Below, piece after piece: positions 25,253 through 33,928 of a stretch of 64,000 nucleotides of DNA. Each line of letters starts with the position of its first letter. Within the stretch, counting starts at the first letter, position 1. The DNA is from G958295645 sp965242735. GTDB lineage: Bacteria; Gemmatimonadota; Gemmatimonadetes; Longimicrobiales; Gaopeijiaceae. Under the pieces are notes generated by a model that saw only the letters and a list, made by a program, of their open reading frames with translations, made no database searches and was not told the origin of the DNA. Position numbers and translations under genes: made by a program. The stretch covers positions 1,674,001-1,738,000 of the forward strand of contig OZ251497.1 in the NCBI GenBank assembly GCA_965242735.1. The letters are read 5' to 3'.

Positions 25253-26239
25253 TCAGGCCTTGCGGCCTCGCCGCCAGAACACCGCAACGCAACCCGGGGC
25301 CGCGGCCAGCTCGAACGCCGTGATCCACGCGCGTTGGGCGACGGCCAGGACGACGCTGGGGCCGGCGCCGAGGGTGGGAGCCAGCAGGGCGACGAGCGTG
25401 GCCTCGCGAACGCCCAGGCCCGCGGGCGCCAGCACGGCGACGTAGCCCGTCAGGTACGCGCCGGCGAAGGCCGTCGTGTAGAAGAGCAGCGAGCCGTCCG
25501 CCCCCAGGCTCCTGGCGAGCAGGAAGAAGGCGAGCCCGTAGACGAACCACTGGGCGACGAACGCCGCGACCCACGGCAGCGACGCGAGCCCGGAGATCGA
25601 TCGAAAGTCCAACGGGACGTCGGACGGACGGCGGCGGCCGATCCGAGCCAGCGCCCCAACCAGCGCGGCATGCACGCGCGCGTGACCCGCCAGGACGGCC
25701 AGGGCGGCCACCATGATCAGCAACGCCGCGCCGACCGCCGCGGCCGAGCCGGACGAGAGGCCCGACAACTGAAGCATCGTCCATCCGCTGACGATGACGG
25801 CTCCCAGCAGGTGCAGCGCTTGGCTGGCCAGCGAGGCCGCGGCCGCCACGGACGCGGGGCAGCGCGCCCGCCCGGCCAGGGCCGCCACGCCCACGATGCC
25901 GAGCAGTTTTCCGGGAACGTAGCGGCCGAAGTTGGCCAAAACGACCATCGCCGCGGCGGTCGGCACGGAAACGCGCGGTCCCCCGAGACGCGCGACCAAC
26001 GTGGACCAGCACCAAGCGCCCACGGCAAGCTCCCCGAAGAGCACCGCGAAGGACAGGAGCAACAGCGCCAGGTCCACGTCCACCGACTTCCAGTCGATGC
26101 CGCCGATGTCGGCCAGCTGGCTCTCGACGCTCCGCCACACGAACCAAGCCACCAGCGCCGTCAGCGCCGCCTTCGCGGCGGCCGCCCCGTACTTGGCGGC
26201 GCCCGCCCAGCCCGAGTCGCTCGGCGGCGGCTCCGTCAC
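25253..26239 (-). CDS. Flippase-like (LPG synthase TM-type) membrane protein
   Basis: A 328-residue polytopic protein of the UPF0104/lysylphosphatidylglycerol synthase transmembrane superfamily. About seven or eight membrane segments are visible. The family signatures are ANFGRYVPGKLLGIVG near residue 105 and APAGLGVREATLVALL near residue 275. These proteins act in lipid or glycan-lipid handling, and the soluble synthetase domain is absent here. GTG at 26239 overlaps the stop of the upstream YfhO-like gene (GTGA), so the two membrane proteins are coupled and probably work in the same envelope pathway. Confidence 0.82.
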   Translation of the reverse strand: MTEPPPSDSGWAGAAKYGAAAAKAALTALVAWFVWRSVESQLADIGGIDWKSVDVDLALLLLSFAVLFGELAVGAWCWSTLVARLGGPRVSVPTAAAMVVLANFGRYVPGKLLGIVGVAALAGRARCPASVAAAASLASQALHLLGAVIVSGWTMLQLSGLSSGSAAAVGAALLIMVAALAVLAGHARVHAALVGALARIGRRRPSDVPLDFRSISGLASLPWVAAFVAQWFVYGLAFFLLARSLGADGSLLFYTTAFAGAYLTGYVAVLAPAGLGVREATLVALLAPTLGAGPSVVLAVAQRAWITAFELAAAPGCVAVFWRRGRKA

Positions 26240-28782
26240 CGTTCTCGCGCGCGCCCGCCCCGGACCGAGGCGGCGACGCGAAGCAAGCCCGGCAGGGCCA
26301 GCATGAGCCCCACGCCCAGGGCCGAGGCCGCGCTGACCCGCAAGGCGCGGGCCACCGTGGGCGCCGTGTAGCGCAGCTCGACCACGTGCTCGCCGGCCGA
26401 CGGCAACGCAACGGCCTGCAACGTCAAGTTCGCGCGGTGGACCTCGGCCGGCGCGCCCCCGACGTGGGCCGTCCATCCGGGAAACCAGTTCTCGGAAACG
26501 ATCAGCAGTCCCGGGCGATCGGTGGTCACTCTCAGGCGCCGGTAGTCCTGCCCGGCCGCCTCCCACACGACGGCGCTCGTCCCGTCCCCGCCGTCCTCCG
26601 CGAAAAGCGCCGCCAGCGCCCCGGCGAACTCCGGCCCGGCCTCGGACACGACCGCCTCTCGGGCCGGGTCGAAGTCGCGGGACAGGATCCGAGCCAACGC
26701 GGCCTCGTCGTCGTCCACGATGGTCGCCGACCCCGCGACCCACGCTCTCTCCAGCCCTGGGTACGCGTAGACGGCCTCGTCGCCCGCCGCCGTCGTGCTG
26801 AGCGCCTCCGCGCCCTCGTACGGGGCTCGCCCGGCCCCCGCCAAGGGCCAGACGACGTACTTGACGTTGAGCATCCTCAGGACGTTCGGGTGACGAGCGT
26901 TGGCTCCCGCCGCCTCGCTGCCGGCGAGGCCCAGCAGCTGCCGGTAGCGGAACAGGTCGTTCGGATGGTGTCCGCCGACGAGGTCTTGCCCGTGCATGGC
27001 GTATTCCACCTCCTGGATGCTGCCCCGCATGTCGGCGACGCGGAAGGGAGGGCCGCGCTCCTTGCGGTCGGCCAGGAACCGGGCGTTGGCGTCCGGAGCC
27101 GCCCACTCATGATAGTCGAACGTGGTCACGAAGGCACGGTCGATCCGGCCCAGGTCCAGAGCGACGAGGCCCGCCAGGACGGCGGCGACGACGGTCGCGG
27201 ACATTTTTCCTTCCAGCGCCGCCCAAAGGACCGCAATCGTCGCTCCGGCCAGCACGAGCGCGATGCCGAAGCCCCGGGTGACGAAGGGCTCCAGACGCGC
27301 CAGCGCCGCCGAAGCCCTCGGGTCCGTCGCGGCGTCCGGATGGACCACGGTCGTCCAGAAGCGTTCGAGCACGCCGGACGACTGAAGGACCAGCCCGAGC
27401 AGCAGCAGCCCGGCGACCGCGAGCAGAGCCCGCCCCCGGGCGCCGGCCAGAAAGGCCCCCGGCGACGGCTTGCCGCGCACGAGGTCGTCCACGCCCGCGG
27501 CCAGCAGGGTGGTCGCCCCGAAACTGACCAGGAACGCCGCCAGCGCCGGGGCGCGAAAGATCGAGACGCCCGGCACGACTTCGTAGAACAACCTCCAGAC
27601 GGGCGTGTGCGGACCGAGGGCGAAGAACAGCCAGGTCAAGCCCATGGCGGCCATGAACCATCGAAGACCCGGCGACGCGCCGGACGAACCCCCCCCCTGC
27701 CCCTTCCGCGGTCCGGGCCCTCGCCTCTTGCCCGGCCCGCGCCCGCGCCGCGCCCGCGCCCCCGCCAGTCCGAAGACCGCCAGCGCCAGCACCGTCACGC
27801 CCACGTACTCGTGGTTGAACTTGATCGCGTTGCGCCCCCAGTAGGTTCCGGCGCCCCACTCGGCGTCGGCCACGCTGTTGCCGACGAACTCGGGCACGGC
27901 CAGCGACAAGGCCTCTTCCGGATGAAGCGACCACGAGCTGGAGTAGGCGCGCGCGTCCTCCGGCGACGCGTCCACCGTCGTGGCGGTCCTTCGCGACGCC
28001 TCGGTCACGTAGCCGGCCGCCGGCAACAGCTGGAACGCGGCCATCCCGCCGCCGAGCAGCGCGCTGCCCAGGAAGACCGCCGCCGGGAAGAACCGGCGCG
28101 CCCCCTTCGCCCCCGCGCGCCACCGCTGCACCGTCCGGAACGCGGCGTACGCGCCCACGGAGAGGAAGAGGAAGTACGCCGTCTGGAACTGGGTCGTCAG
28201 GCAGGTCAACGCGACCGCGCCCGCCAGCCCCGCCCCGCTCCGGCCCGACGGCCTGCGCATGACCGACTCCGCCCCCCAGAACACCAGCGGCGCGAGCGCG
28301 GCGACCATCAGCTTCCCGTCGTTGCCGGGCAGCGTCAGCGTGACCATCACCGGCGCCAGCATCCACGCCAAGCCCGCCACCGTCGCCGCTCGCCGATCCA
28401 GCCCCAGGCTGCGGATCCAGCCGTGCATGAAGAAGCCGCCGGCCAGCACGTGCAGCACCAGCTTCCAACCCACCGCGCGGTACGGCTCGGCGACGTAGAA
28501 GAGGAGACTGGTGGGATAGACCGCGTCGCCGCCCGACAGCGCCTCGAGGAACGGAATGCCGCCGAACTGCCGCGTGCCCCACAGCGGGAAGTCGCCCTTC
28601 GCCAGCTGTTCGGCGAAGTACGCCCGCGCCATGTAGCCGCCCGCCTCGATCGTGTCGAGACCGAAGAGCATCAGGTCCGAGAAGACGAACTCGCCGAAGA
28701 GCGCGAGCGTCGCGGCCACGTAGAGCGCGGCCGGAACCCACCACGGAAGCGGGCGGCCGCCGGGTCCGGCGCTGCGGGTCAC
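26236..28782 (-). CDS. YfhO-like polytopic membrane protein
   Basis: An 848-residue membrane protein with about a dozen transmembrane segments in the first 530 residues and a soluble C-terminal domain ending with one more membrane helix. Early luminal motifs (GGYMARAYFAEQLAKGDFPLW; FGGIPFLEALSGGDAVYPTS) and the C-terminal LLIVSENWFPGWTAHVGG fit the YfhO family (PF09586), relatives of GT-C glycosyltransferases implicated in cell-wall or lipoteichoic glycosylation. The start is GTG at 28782. The pairing with a flippase-like protein suggests polyprenyl-linked sugar transfer; this is an inference. Confidence 0.8.
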   Translation of the reverse strand: MTRSAGPGGRPLPWWVPAALYVAATLALFGEFVFSDLMLFGLDTIEAGGYMARAYFAEQLAKGDFPLWGTRQFGGIPFLEALSGGDAVYPTSLLFYVAEPYRAVGWKLVLHVLAGGFFMHGWIRSLGLDRRAATVAGLAWMLAPVMVTLTLPGNDGKLMVAALAPLVFWGAESVMRRPSGRSGAGLAGAVALTCLTTQFQTAYFLFLSVGAYAAFRTVQRWRAGAKGARRFFPAAVFLGSALLGGGMAAFQLLPAAGYVTEASRRTATTVDASPEDARAYSSSWSLHPEEALSLAVPEFVGNSVADAEWGAGTYWGRNAIKFNHEYVGVTVLALAVFGLAGARARRGRGPGKRRGPGPRKGQGGGSSGASPGLRWFMAAMGLTWLFFALGPHTPVWRLFYEVVPGVSIFRAPALAAFLVSFGATTLLAAGVDDLVRGKPSPGAFLAGARGRALLAVAGLLLLGLVLQSSGVLERFWTTVVHPDAATDPRASAALARLEPFVTRGFGIALVLAGATIAVLWAALEGKMSATVVAAVLAGLVALDLGRIDRAFVTTFDYHEWAAPDANARFLADRKERGPPFRVADMRGSIQEVEYAMHGQDLVGGHHPNDLFRYRQLLGLAGSEAAGANARHPNVLRMLNVKYVVWPLAGAGRAPYEGAEALSTTAAGDEAVYAYPGLERAWVAGSATIVDDDEAALARILSRDFDPAREAVVSEAGPEFAGALAALFAEDGGDGTSAVVWEAAGQDYRRLRVTTDRPGLLIVSENWFPGWTAHVGGAPAEVHRANLTLQAVALPSAGEHVVELRYTAPTVARALRVSAASALGVGLMLALPGLLRVAASVRGGRARER

Positions 28783-28795
28783 GAGGTCGGGCGGA

Positions 28796-29848
28796 TCAGT
28801 TGAAGTCCGTGCCGCCCTTGCGCACGCGGAAGGCGTCGCTGACCCACTTCGCGATCGGACGCTCCTCCGGGTCGCCGACGCTCCAAGAGGAATCCAGCGG
28901 GCGCATGACCACGCCTTCTCGGACGTGCGCGCCGCCCAGGGTCGTGCTCCCGGAGACGAGCGGCTCCGCCTCGGGCCAGTCGTCCACCACGCCGAGGACC
29001 GGAACGACGCCGGGCCCTCCGTCCGCCTCCGCGAGCGCTTCCACCTCCGGCCACGGCAGGTAGCGCGGGCCGACCCTCACGTCGAAGACGCGCAGTCCAG
29101 GATTGGCCAGCCCGTAGTGCAGGTCCTGCACGCCGCGCCCGAAGACCTCGCCCAGGACGTAGTACGGCGTCTCCGTTTCCCGGTGGCGCCCCAGGGCCGC
29201 CTCCAGCCACGCGCTCCAGGCCCGAAACGCGCGGACGTACAAGTTGCCCTCGTTCTCTTCCGTCAGGCGAAGGGCCAGCCCTCGGCCGCTCATCCCCTTC
29301 GAGCTGACGATGTCGCCGAAGCCGGGGTGCCATCCGATGCAGCACCACGTCCCGTGAAGCTTCTCCGTGACGACGACGCGGACGTGCCGGGGCAGCAAGT
29401 CGGGATAGCGGCGGATGCTGTCGATGTCGTACTTGACGGTGCCGCCCCGGGCCGCGAAGACCTGCCCCGCCATCGTCACCGGAATCGGCGGCTCGTACTT
29501 GACCAGGCCCAGCCGCTCCGTCACGTCGTCGCCCTCGGCCAGCTCGACGCCCGCCAGCCGCCCCTCGCCCAGCGGGTGCAGCAGCCCGCCGGACACCACG
29601 CCCCGCAGCCTGATCGCCTTGACCCGGTTCTTCTGCTTCCCCGCCAGCTTCCCGGCAACGCCCAGCAACTCCATGACGTCGTCGGGCACGATCGCGGCCT
29701 CGGGAATGTACGCGGCCAGGTCGCCCGTCTGGTACTTGCCCTTGGCCACGATGACCGTCACGTCGTTGACCTTGCCGATCTCCAGCACGTCGGCGTTGGG
29801 ATGCTCTTCGATCCTGACCCGGACCACGTTCGCTGCGAAATCGGCCAT
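28796..29848 (-). CDS. DRB0094-type RNA ligase
   Basis: A 350-residue ATP-dependent RNA ligase of the Deinococcus DRB0094 (Rnl5) class. An N-terminal OB-like domain (residues 5-115, HPNADVLEIGKVNDVTVIVA) precedes the nucleotidyltransferase core. The adenylated Lys is Lys163 in VTEKLHGTW (motif I). Downstream are YVLGEVFG (motif III-like), REGVVMRP (motif IV) and AKWVSDAFR (motif V). This class seals 3'-OH/5'-phosphate nicks in duplex RNA or RNA-DNA hybrids. ATG 29848 has AAGGAG at good spacing. It stands alone, 14 bases from the YfhO-like gene, with a repeat-bearing AT-richer stretch upstream. No tRNA-cleaving or RtcB partner is visible. Confidence 0.85.
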   Translation of the reverse strand: MADFAANVVRVRIEEHPNADVLEIGKVNDVTVIVAKGKYQTGDLAAYIPEAAIVPDDVMELLGVAGKLAGKQKNRVKAIRLRGVVSGGLLHPLGEGRLAGVELAEGDDVTERLGLVKYEPPIPVTMAGQVFAARGGTVKYDIDSIRRYPDLLPRHVRVVVTEKLHGTWCCIGWHPGFGDIVSSKGMSGRGLALRLTEENEGNLYVRAFRAWSAWLEAALGRHRETETPYYVLGEVFGRGVQDLHYGLANPGLRVFDVRVGPRYLPWPEVEALAEADGGPGVVPVLGVVDDWPEAEPLVSGSTTLGGAHVREGVVMRPLDSSWSVGDPEERPIAKWVSDAFRVRKGGTDFN

Positions 29849-30026
29849 GTCGGTTGCTCCTTGATGGGTTCGGCAAGGGGGGCGGGGTTGCGCTGAAGCC
29901 GGGCCCGCCCGACTCGCTCTCGCCGCCGTCCCTGCAATCTACACGGGGGAGTTGTCCCACGGCACCAGATCTCCCAGCGTCGTGCGCCGACAGAAGAACC
30001 GCGTGGGACATCACGAGCGCGAAAAT

Positions 30027-30047
30027 GGGACATTTTCATGGACATTT
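30027..30047. promoter_or_regulatory. Short AT-rich direct repeats upstream of the RNA ligase
   Basis: GGACATTTT occurs at 30027-30035 and 30039-30047, a 12-base period, and GGGACAT occurs again at 30004-30010. The first copy is also part of GAAAATGGGACATTTTC, a short inverted repeat. The AT content stands out in this genome, so the site could be an operator or promoter element. It lies about 180 bases upstream of the ligase start. Confidence 0.35.
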
Positions 30048-30080
30048 TAGGCATATGAAATCTGTGATCGGCATTTCGGC

Positions 30081-30098
30081 GATGGCCAAGAGGCCATC
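30081..30098. terminator. Perfect 7-bp hairpin, possible terminator
   Basis: GATGGCC AAGA GGCCATC is a perfect stem with a 4-base loop between the helicase remnant and the RNA ligase. No T-run follows on either strand, so it is only a weak terminator candidate. The rest of 29849-30156 holds nothing else recognisable apart from the direct repeats at 30004-30047. Confidence 0.3.
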
Positions 30099-30156
30099 CA
30101 GACAAGCCTTTCCAGCTCGTCAGTCCGCCTCGGCAGTCACGGGACGATCCGGCCTC

Positions 30157-30587
30157 TCAACGTGGCGTTTTTGCGGTTGCGTCTTCCGTCGCGCCGTCGT
30201 CCAGGACGTCCTTCAGCGTCGTGCCGGCGGGCCAGTCGGGGGACCGGGCGTCGGCGGCCGGGCCGGGCGGCTCGAAGAGCGGGTTGCCGGGAGACCAGAG
30301 CTCCACGCTGTCGGGGTGCTCGCGGTAGTGGTCCGGATCGGTGGTCACGCGCACAGGGTCGGCGGACGCCGGCGGCGTGAAGCCGTACTCGCGGTTGCCG
30401 AGGGGCTGGATTCGCGTGTCGGGCGGGAGCAGCTCCGGCGAGCCGATCACTCGGTCCAGGTCTTTCATCGTCACGAGAGGCTCGGGCTGGGCGGCATCGT
30501 CGAGCACGTCGTCCAGCGCCGCGTCGGCGGCCCCGGCCGCACGTCTTCCCGAGGACGGCAGGTCTCGAAGATCGTCGGCACTGCCAT
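30157..30587 (-). pseudogene. Remnant of defence-type SNF2 helicase joined to another gene's start
   Basis: Two reading frames hold recognisable fragments. From about 30530 down to the stop at 30157, the sequence VTMKDLDRVIGSPELLP, NREYGFTPP, VRVTTDPDHYREHPDSVELW and SPGNPLFEPPG resembles the extreme C terminus of large SNF2-type helicases that occur in phage-defence islands. Just upstream, from ATG 30587 in another frame, MAVPTIFETCRPREDVRPG resembles the opening of DUF499 ATPases, which sit beside such helicases. The body of both genes is missing. This looks like a deletion scar of a former defence island; family assignment is from memory of the motifs and needs a profile search. Confidence 0.5.
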
Positions 30588-30710
30588 TTGGGGGGCGTGG
30601 ATGGGAGGGCGGGCGGAGTGCAGCGGCGGCCTGCTCGTCGCGCTGCGGGGAGGCGAAGACATTCTATGGCCGGGCGTTCGGCGGCGGCAAGCCGCAACGC
30701 CGGTCGCGTC

Positions 30711-31823
30711 TCAGCGCTTCATGCCGGACAGGTCGGCCAGCTCCTTGACGCGCTCCCGCTCTTCGGAAGACAGCGACTCGGGCAGCTTGACCTTGACTTC
30801 GACGATCTGGTCGCCCGCTCTTCCGTCGCGGCGAATCCCCTGCCCCTTGATGCGAAATCGGGTGCCCGGCTGGGTGCCCGGCGGGACGCGGATCTGGGCC
30901 TTGTCGCCGGAGACCGTGGCCACGCGGATCCGCGCGCCGAGCATCGCTTGGGCGAAATTGACCGTCACGCTCGCGTGTATGTCCGATCCTTCTCGGCGGA
31001 AGAACCGGTGCGGCTTGACCTTGAAGGTGATGAGAAGGTCGCCGCGCGCGCCGCCGCCCTCGCCGCTCTCGCCTTGGCCGGGGACGCGCACCTTCTGCCC
31101 CGTCTGGGCGCCCGGCGGGACGGCGACGTGCATCTTTCGCCGCTGCCGGATCTTTCCCGCGCCCTCGCAGGCGGCGCACGGCTCGGACGCCTGCCGGCCT
31201 CGGCTGGCGCACGCCGGACAGGGGCGCTTGACGGCGAACGTGCCCTGGCCGAACGACACCGTGCCCGACCCGCCGCATTCGGCGCATCGCTTCCATTCGG
31301 CGCCGGGCGCGCCGCCCGATCCGTCGCAGCGGGCGCACTTCTCGGTGATCGGAACGGTCAGCGCGATCTTGCCGCCGTTGGCCGCGGTCGTGAAGGACAC
31401 GTCCACGCTGTACTCGACGTTGCGGCCCTTGCGCGGGCCGGGCGGCCGAGGCCCGCGTTCCTTGCGGGCGCGGTCGAAGATGGACGAGAAGATGTCGGAG
31501 AACCCCCCGAGCCCGCCCAAGTCCTCGAAGGAGAATCCGGGCGCGCCGGACGCCGCCCCGGTCTTGGGTCCGGGCCGCGCGTCGCCCAGCCCGAAGGCGC
31601 CCAGCTTGCGCATCTGGTCGTACTTCTTGCGCTTGGCGGGATCGGAAAGGACGCCGTAGGCCTCGCCGATCGCCTTGAACCGCTCGGCCGCCTTGGGGTT
31701 GTCCGGATTGGCGTCCGGATGATGCCGCTTGGCGAGCTTCCGGTACGCGTCCTTGATCGCCGCCGCGTCCGCGTTTTCGGCGACGCCGAGCGCCCGGTAG
31801 TAGTCCTTGCCCGCGTGCGCCAT
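30711..31823 (-). CDS. dnaJ: Chaperone DnaJ
   Basis: DnaJ stimulates DnaK and delivers unfolded clients. The 370-residue protein has the J domain with HPD (KRHHPDANPDN) at residues 1-70 and a Gly/Phe-rich region (GGLGGFSDIFSSIF). Four zinc-finger repeats follow: CARCDGSG, CAECGGSG, CPACASRG and CAACEGAG; the third deviates from CxxCxGxG by Ser-Arg. The two substrate-binding domains complete it. It follows grpE by 16 bases. dnaK and hrcA are not in the window. Confidence 0.95.
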   Translation of the reverse strand: MAHAGKDYYRALGVAENADAAAIKDAYRKLAKRHHPDANPDNPKAAERFKAIGEAYGVLSDPAKRKKYDQMRKLGAFGLGDARPGPKTGAASGAPGFSFEDLGGLGGFSDIFSSIFDRARKERGPRPPGPRKGRNVEYSVDVSFTTAANGGKIALTVPITEKCARCDGSGGAPGAEWKRCAECGGSGTVSFGQGTFAVKRPCPACASRGRQASEPCAACEGAGKIRQRRKMHVAVPPGAQTGQKVRVPGQGESGEGGGARGDLLITFKVKPHRFFRREGSDIHASVTVNFAQAMLGARIRVATVSGDKAQIRVPPGTQPGTRFRIKGQGIRRDGRAGDQIVEVKVKLPESLSSEERERVKELADLSGMKR

Positions 31824-31839
31824 GGCGGCCGGCGGTCCG

Positions 31840-32682
31840 CTACTCGGCCTTGTAGACGGCCACCCGCGCGGGACGCAAGAGCTGCCCCTTGAGCGTGAAG
31901 CCCCGCTGCATCACCATCTGCACGACGTCGTCCATGTCCTCGCTGTCGGCGGGCACCCGCATCATCGCCTCCATGCGGGTGGGATCGAACGGCTCGCCCA
32001 GCGGGTCCACGACCTCCACGCCCGCTTCCTCCAGAATGCGCGCGAACTTGCGCTCGACCTGGGCAACCCCCTCCAAGAGCGACTCGGCGGTGGCGGTTTC
32101 CGGGTCGCAGTCGATCACGCGGCCCAGATCGTCCAGCGGATCGAGCAAGCGCGCCAAGAGATCGGCCTGCGCGTGGTTCCAGCGCGACTTGAGCTGCCCC
32201 TCGGTGCGCTTTCGGTAGTTGTCGAAGTCCGCCGCCAAGCGAATCCGCTGGTCCTGGGCGCGCTCGAGCTCGGCTTGGAGGGCCGAGGCGTCGGGGGCGT
32301 CGGCGGCGGGTTCGCGGTCGGCGACCTCGGCCGAGGGCTCGGTCTGCGGGGGCGAAGCGGAGGCGTCTTCGGGGAGAGCGTCGTGGTCGTCGGCGTCAGC
32401 GAAAAGCTTGGTCTGCGACACCGAGACGGAGGGATCGGCGGCGGCGGGATCGCCATTGCTCTCCGCATCGAACTCGGTCTGCGGGGCCGAGGGGGAGGGG
32501 GCGTCCTCAGTGGATTCGGCGGACGGCCGCGAAGCGACGTCCTCCGGCGACGAACCTTCGGCTTGGGCGGTTTCGCCGTCGGCGGGCGCAGCCTTGCGGC
32601 CGTCCAAGGATTCGGCGTCGAGCCCGTCCCGCAGGTCGGACGGCTCGCTTGCGGGCTTGTCGGCGGGAGGCGATGCGGTCAC
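31840..32682 (-). CDS. grpE: Nucleotide exchange factor GrpE
   Basis: GrpE releases ADP from DnaK. The conserved part is the C-terminal 170 residues: the long coiled coil (LQAELERAQDQRIRLAADF), then DNYRKRTEGQLKSR, the beta domain with FDPTRMEAMMRVP and VVQMVMQRGFTLKGQLLRPA. The N-terminal 110 residues are an unusually long Ser/Pro/Glu/Asp-rich disordered tail with loosely repeated PSPSAPQTEFDAES-like units. I chose GTG 32682 with AAGAGAG upstream. A longer in-frame frame continues to an ATG at 32832, but the added sequence lacks similarity. It pairs with dnaJ. Confidence 0.9.
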   Translation of the reverse strand: MTASPPADKPASEPSDLRDGLDAESLDGRKAAPADGETAQAEGSSPEDVASRPSAESTEDAPSPSAPQTEFDAESNGDPAAADPSVSVSQTKLFADADDHDALPEDASASPPQTEPSAEVADREPAADAPDASALQAELERAQDQRIRLAADFDNYRKRTEGQLKSRWNHAQADLLARLLDPLDDLGRVIDCDPETATAESLLEGVAQVERKFARILEEAGVEVVDPLGEPFDPTRMEAMMRVPADSEDMDDVVQMVMQRGFTLKGQLLRPARVAVYKAE

Positions 32683-33008
32683 GGACTCTCTTGCGCGTTT
32701 GACGGAAGCCGCGTCCGGGCTCTCCGGCCCGAACTGGAGAACGAAAGATAATTGGGGCTGTCGGGCGGACGCCGTCAGTCGGCCGCCAACGGACCCCGGC
32801 CCTGGGCGCGTGGAGGCCGACCCCGACCGCATCGAGCGCAGGATCCGGATCCGTCGTCATTCTCCGGCGAATTCGACCGCCGGCGGCGCCTCCCCGCGCA
32901 GCCCGCCCCGCGCGCAAGCTCCCAGGCGTTCGCTGGCACGCTGAAGGCGCATCCCCCGCGCAGCCCGCCCCGCGGCCGCCTCGCCCGCCCCCCTGAAAGC
33001 GCCGGCTC
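32683..33008. other. Intergenic stretch between grpE and pgsA with short repeats
   Basis: No gene is supported here. The 21-base sequence CCCCGCGCAGCCCGCCCCGC+G occurs at 32892-32912 and 32954-32974. Between them, 32914-32945 matches autotransporter sequence at 49931-49962 in 30 of 32 positions. The grpE promoter should lie here, but I see no convincing -35/-10 pair. Confidence 0.6.
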
Positions 33009-33632
33009 CTACCGCCGTCCGAGCGTTCGCCAGCTCCAGAAGTAGTCCAGCATCGAGTAGACCGTGAGCGCCAGCGCGGCCCCGAGCAGGATGCCGATCC
33101 ACGCGGCGTGGAAGGCTTGCCACGCGCCCCAGGCGCCGCCGGTCCAGCCCGCGTCGGCGCTGGTCCGCACCAGGGGGTACCAGAGCAGCAGGCCTCCGAT
33201 GAAGAGGTTCTGGGCCAGCGCCTTGTACTTGCCCGACTTGCCGGCCGAGACCACGACGCCCCGCCGCATCGCGTAGCCCCGAAAGAGGGTGACGAGGAGC
33301 TCGCGCCCGAACACGACCAGCAGCGCCCAGAACGGAAACGCGTCCCACCACGGCATGCGGTCCAGTTCGCCGGCCCTCTGGCCGATGAGGTAGAAGGGCA
33401 CCAGCGTGCTGGCCAGCAGGAGCTTGTCCGCAATCGGGTCGAGTAGCTTGCCCGTGTCCGTGATCAGGTCGTGCTTGCGAGCCAAGTGCCCGTCCCAGAC
33501 GTCCGAGAGGGCGGCGGCCAGGAACACGGCGAAGGCCGCGTAGCGCAGGGGCGTGGAGGGCGACAGAGCGAGGAAGAAGACGGCCGGACACGCGGCGATG
33601 CGGGCCAGCGTGATGGCGTTCGGAAGATTCAA
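33009..33632 (-). CDS. pgsA: CDP-diacylglycerol-glycerol-3-phosphate 3-phosphatidyltransferase
   Basis: PgsA makes phosphatidylglycerol phosphate from CDP-diacylglycerol in the inner membrane. The CDP-alcohol phosphatidyltransferase motif (DxxDGxxAR...GxxxDxxxD) reads SDVWDGHLARKHDLITDTGK then LLDPIADKLLL. About five membrane segments are visible. NLPNAITLARI is the usual N terminus. The start is TTG 33632, overlapping the stop of the small upstream gene (TTGA); no ATG or GTG gives a better fit. Length 207 residues is normal. A degraded copy of its motif region occurs at about 58351-58440. Confidence 0.92.
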   Translation of the reverse strand: MNLPNAITLARIAACPAVFFLALSPSTPLRYAAFAVFLAAALSDVWDGHLARKHDLITDTGKLLDPIADKLLLASTLVPFYLIGQRAGELDRMPWWDAFPFWALLVVFGRELLVTLFRGYAMRRGVVVSAGKSGKYKALAQNLFIGGLLLWYPLVRTSADAGWTGGAWGAWQAFHAAWIGILLGAALALTVYSMLDYFWSWRTLGRR

Positions 33633-33928
33633 GCGCTCTCGTTCCGTTCCTGCACCTCCTGCTCCATGCGCTCGGCGATCGCCCACGCCGTCTTGCGCAA
33701 GAGGAGCCGGGGCTCCCACGCGGCGAAGTCGCGGACGAGGTTGATCGCGTCCACCGTCGCCGGCTCCCCGGCGACGTGGCGCAGGGCCGCCATCCGCCGG
33801 AACACGTTGGGGCTGAACAGGTTGCGCCGCTGCCTTCGCACCTGGTCCCTCACCAGCCAGGTGGCCACGGCGCCGGCGACGGCGGCCCCGGCCAGGAACA
33901 GCCCCGCGCGCCCAAGCTTCGAACTCAC
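33629..33928 (-). CDS. Small single-pass membrane protein, hypothetical
   Basis: A 99-residue protein: one N-terminal hydrophobic helix (AGLFLAGAAVAGAVATWLV) followed by a basic hinge (RDQVRRQRRNLFSPNVFRRM) and a helical cytoplasmic tail of about 55 residues (RRMAALRHVAGEPATVDAIN). It starts with GTG at 33928 overlapping the recR stop (GTGA) and ends overlapping the pgsA TTG. The sequence VDAINLVRDFAAWEPRLLLR suggests a repeat-type helical scaffold. Function unknown; its coupling in recR-x-pgsA shows it is a real gene. Confidence 0.7.
   Translation of the reverse strand: MSSKLGRAGLFLAGAAVAGAVATWLVRDQVRRQRRNLFSPNVFRRMAALRHVAGEPATVDAINLVRDFAAWEPRLLLRKTAWAIAERMEQEVQERNESA

Noticed and set aside
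32683..32832. Longer GrpE start at ATG 32832
   Set aside because: The added 50 residues are low complexity with no RBS; GTG 32682 has AAGAGAG in place.
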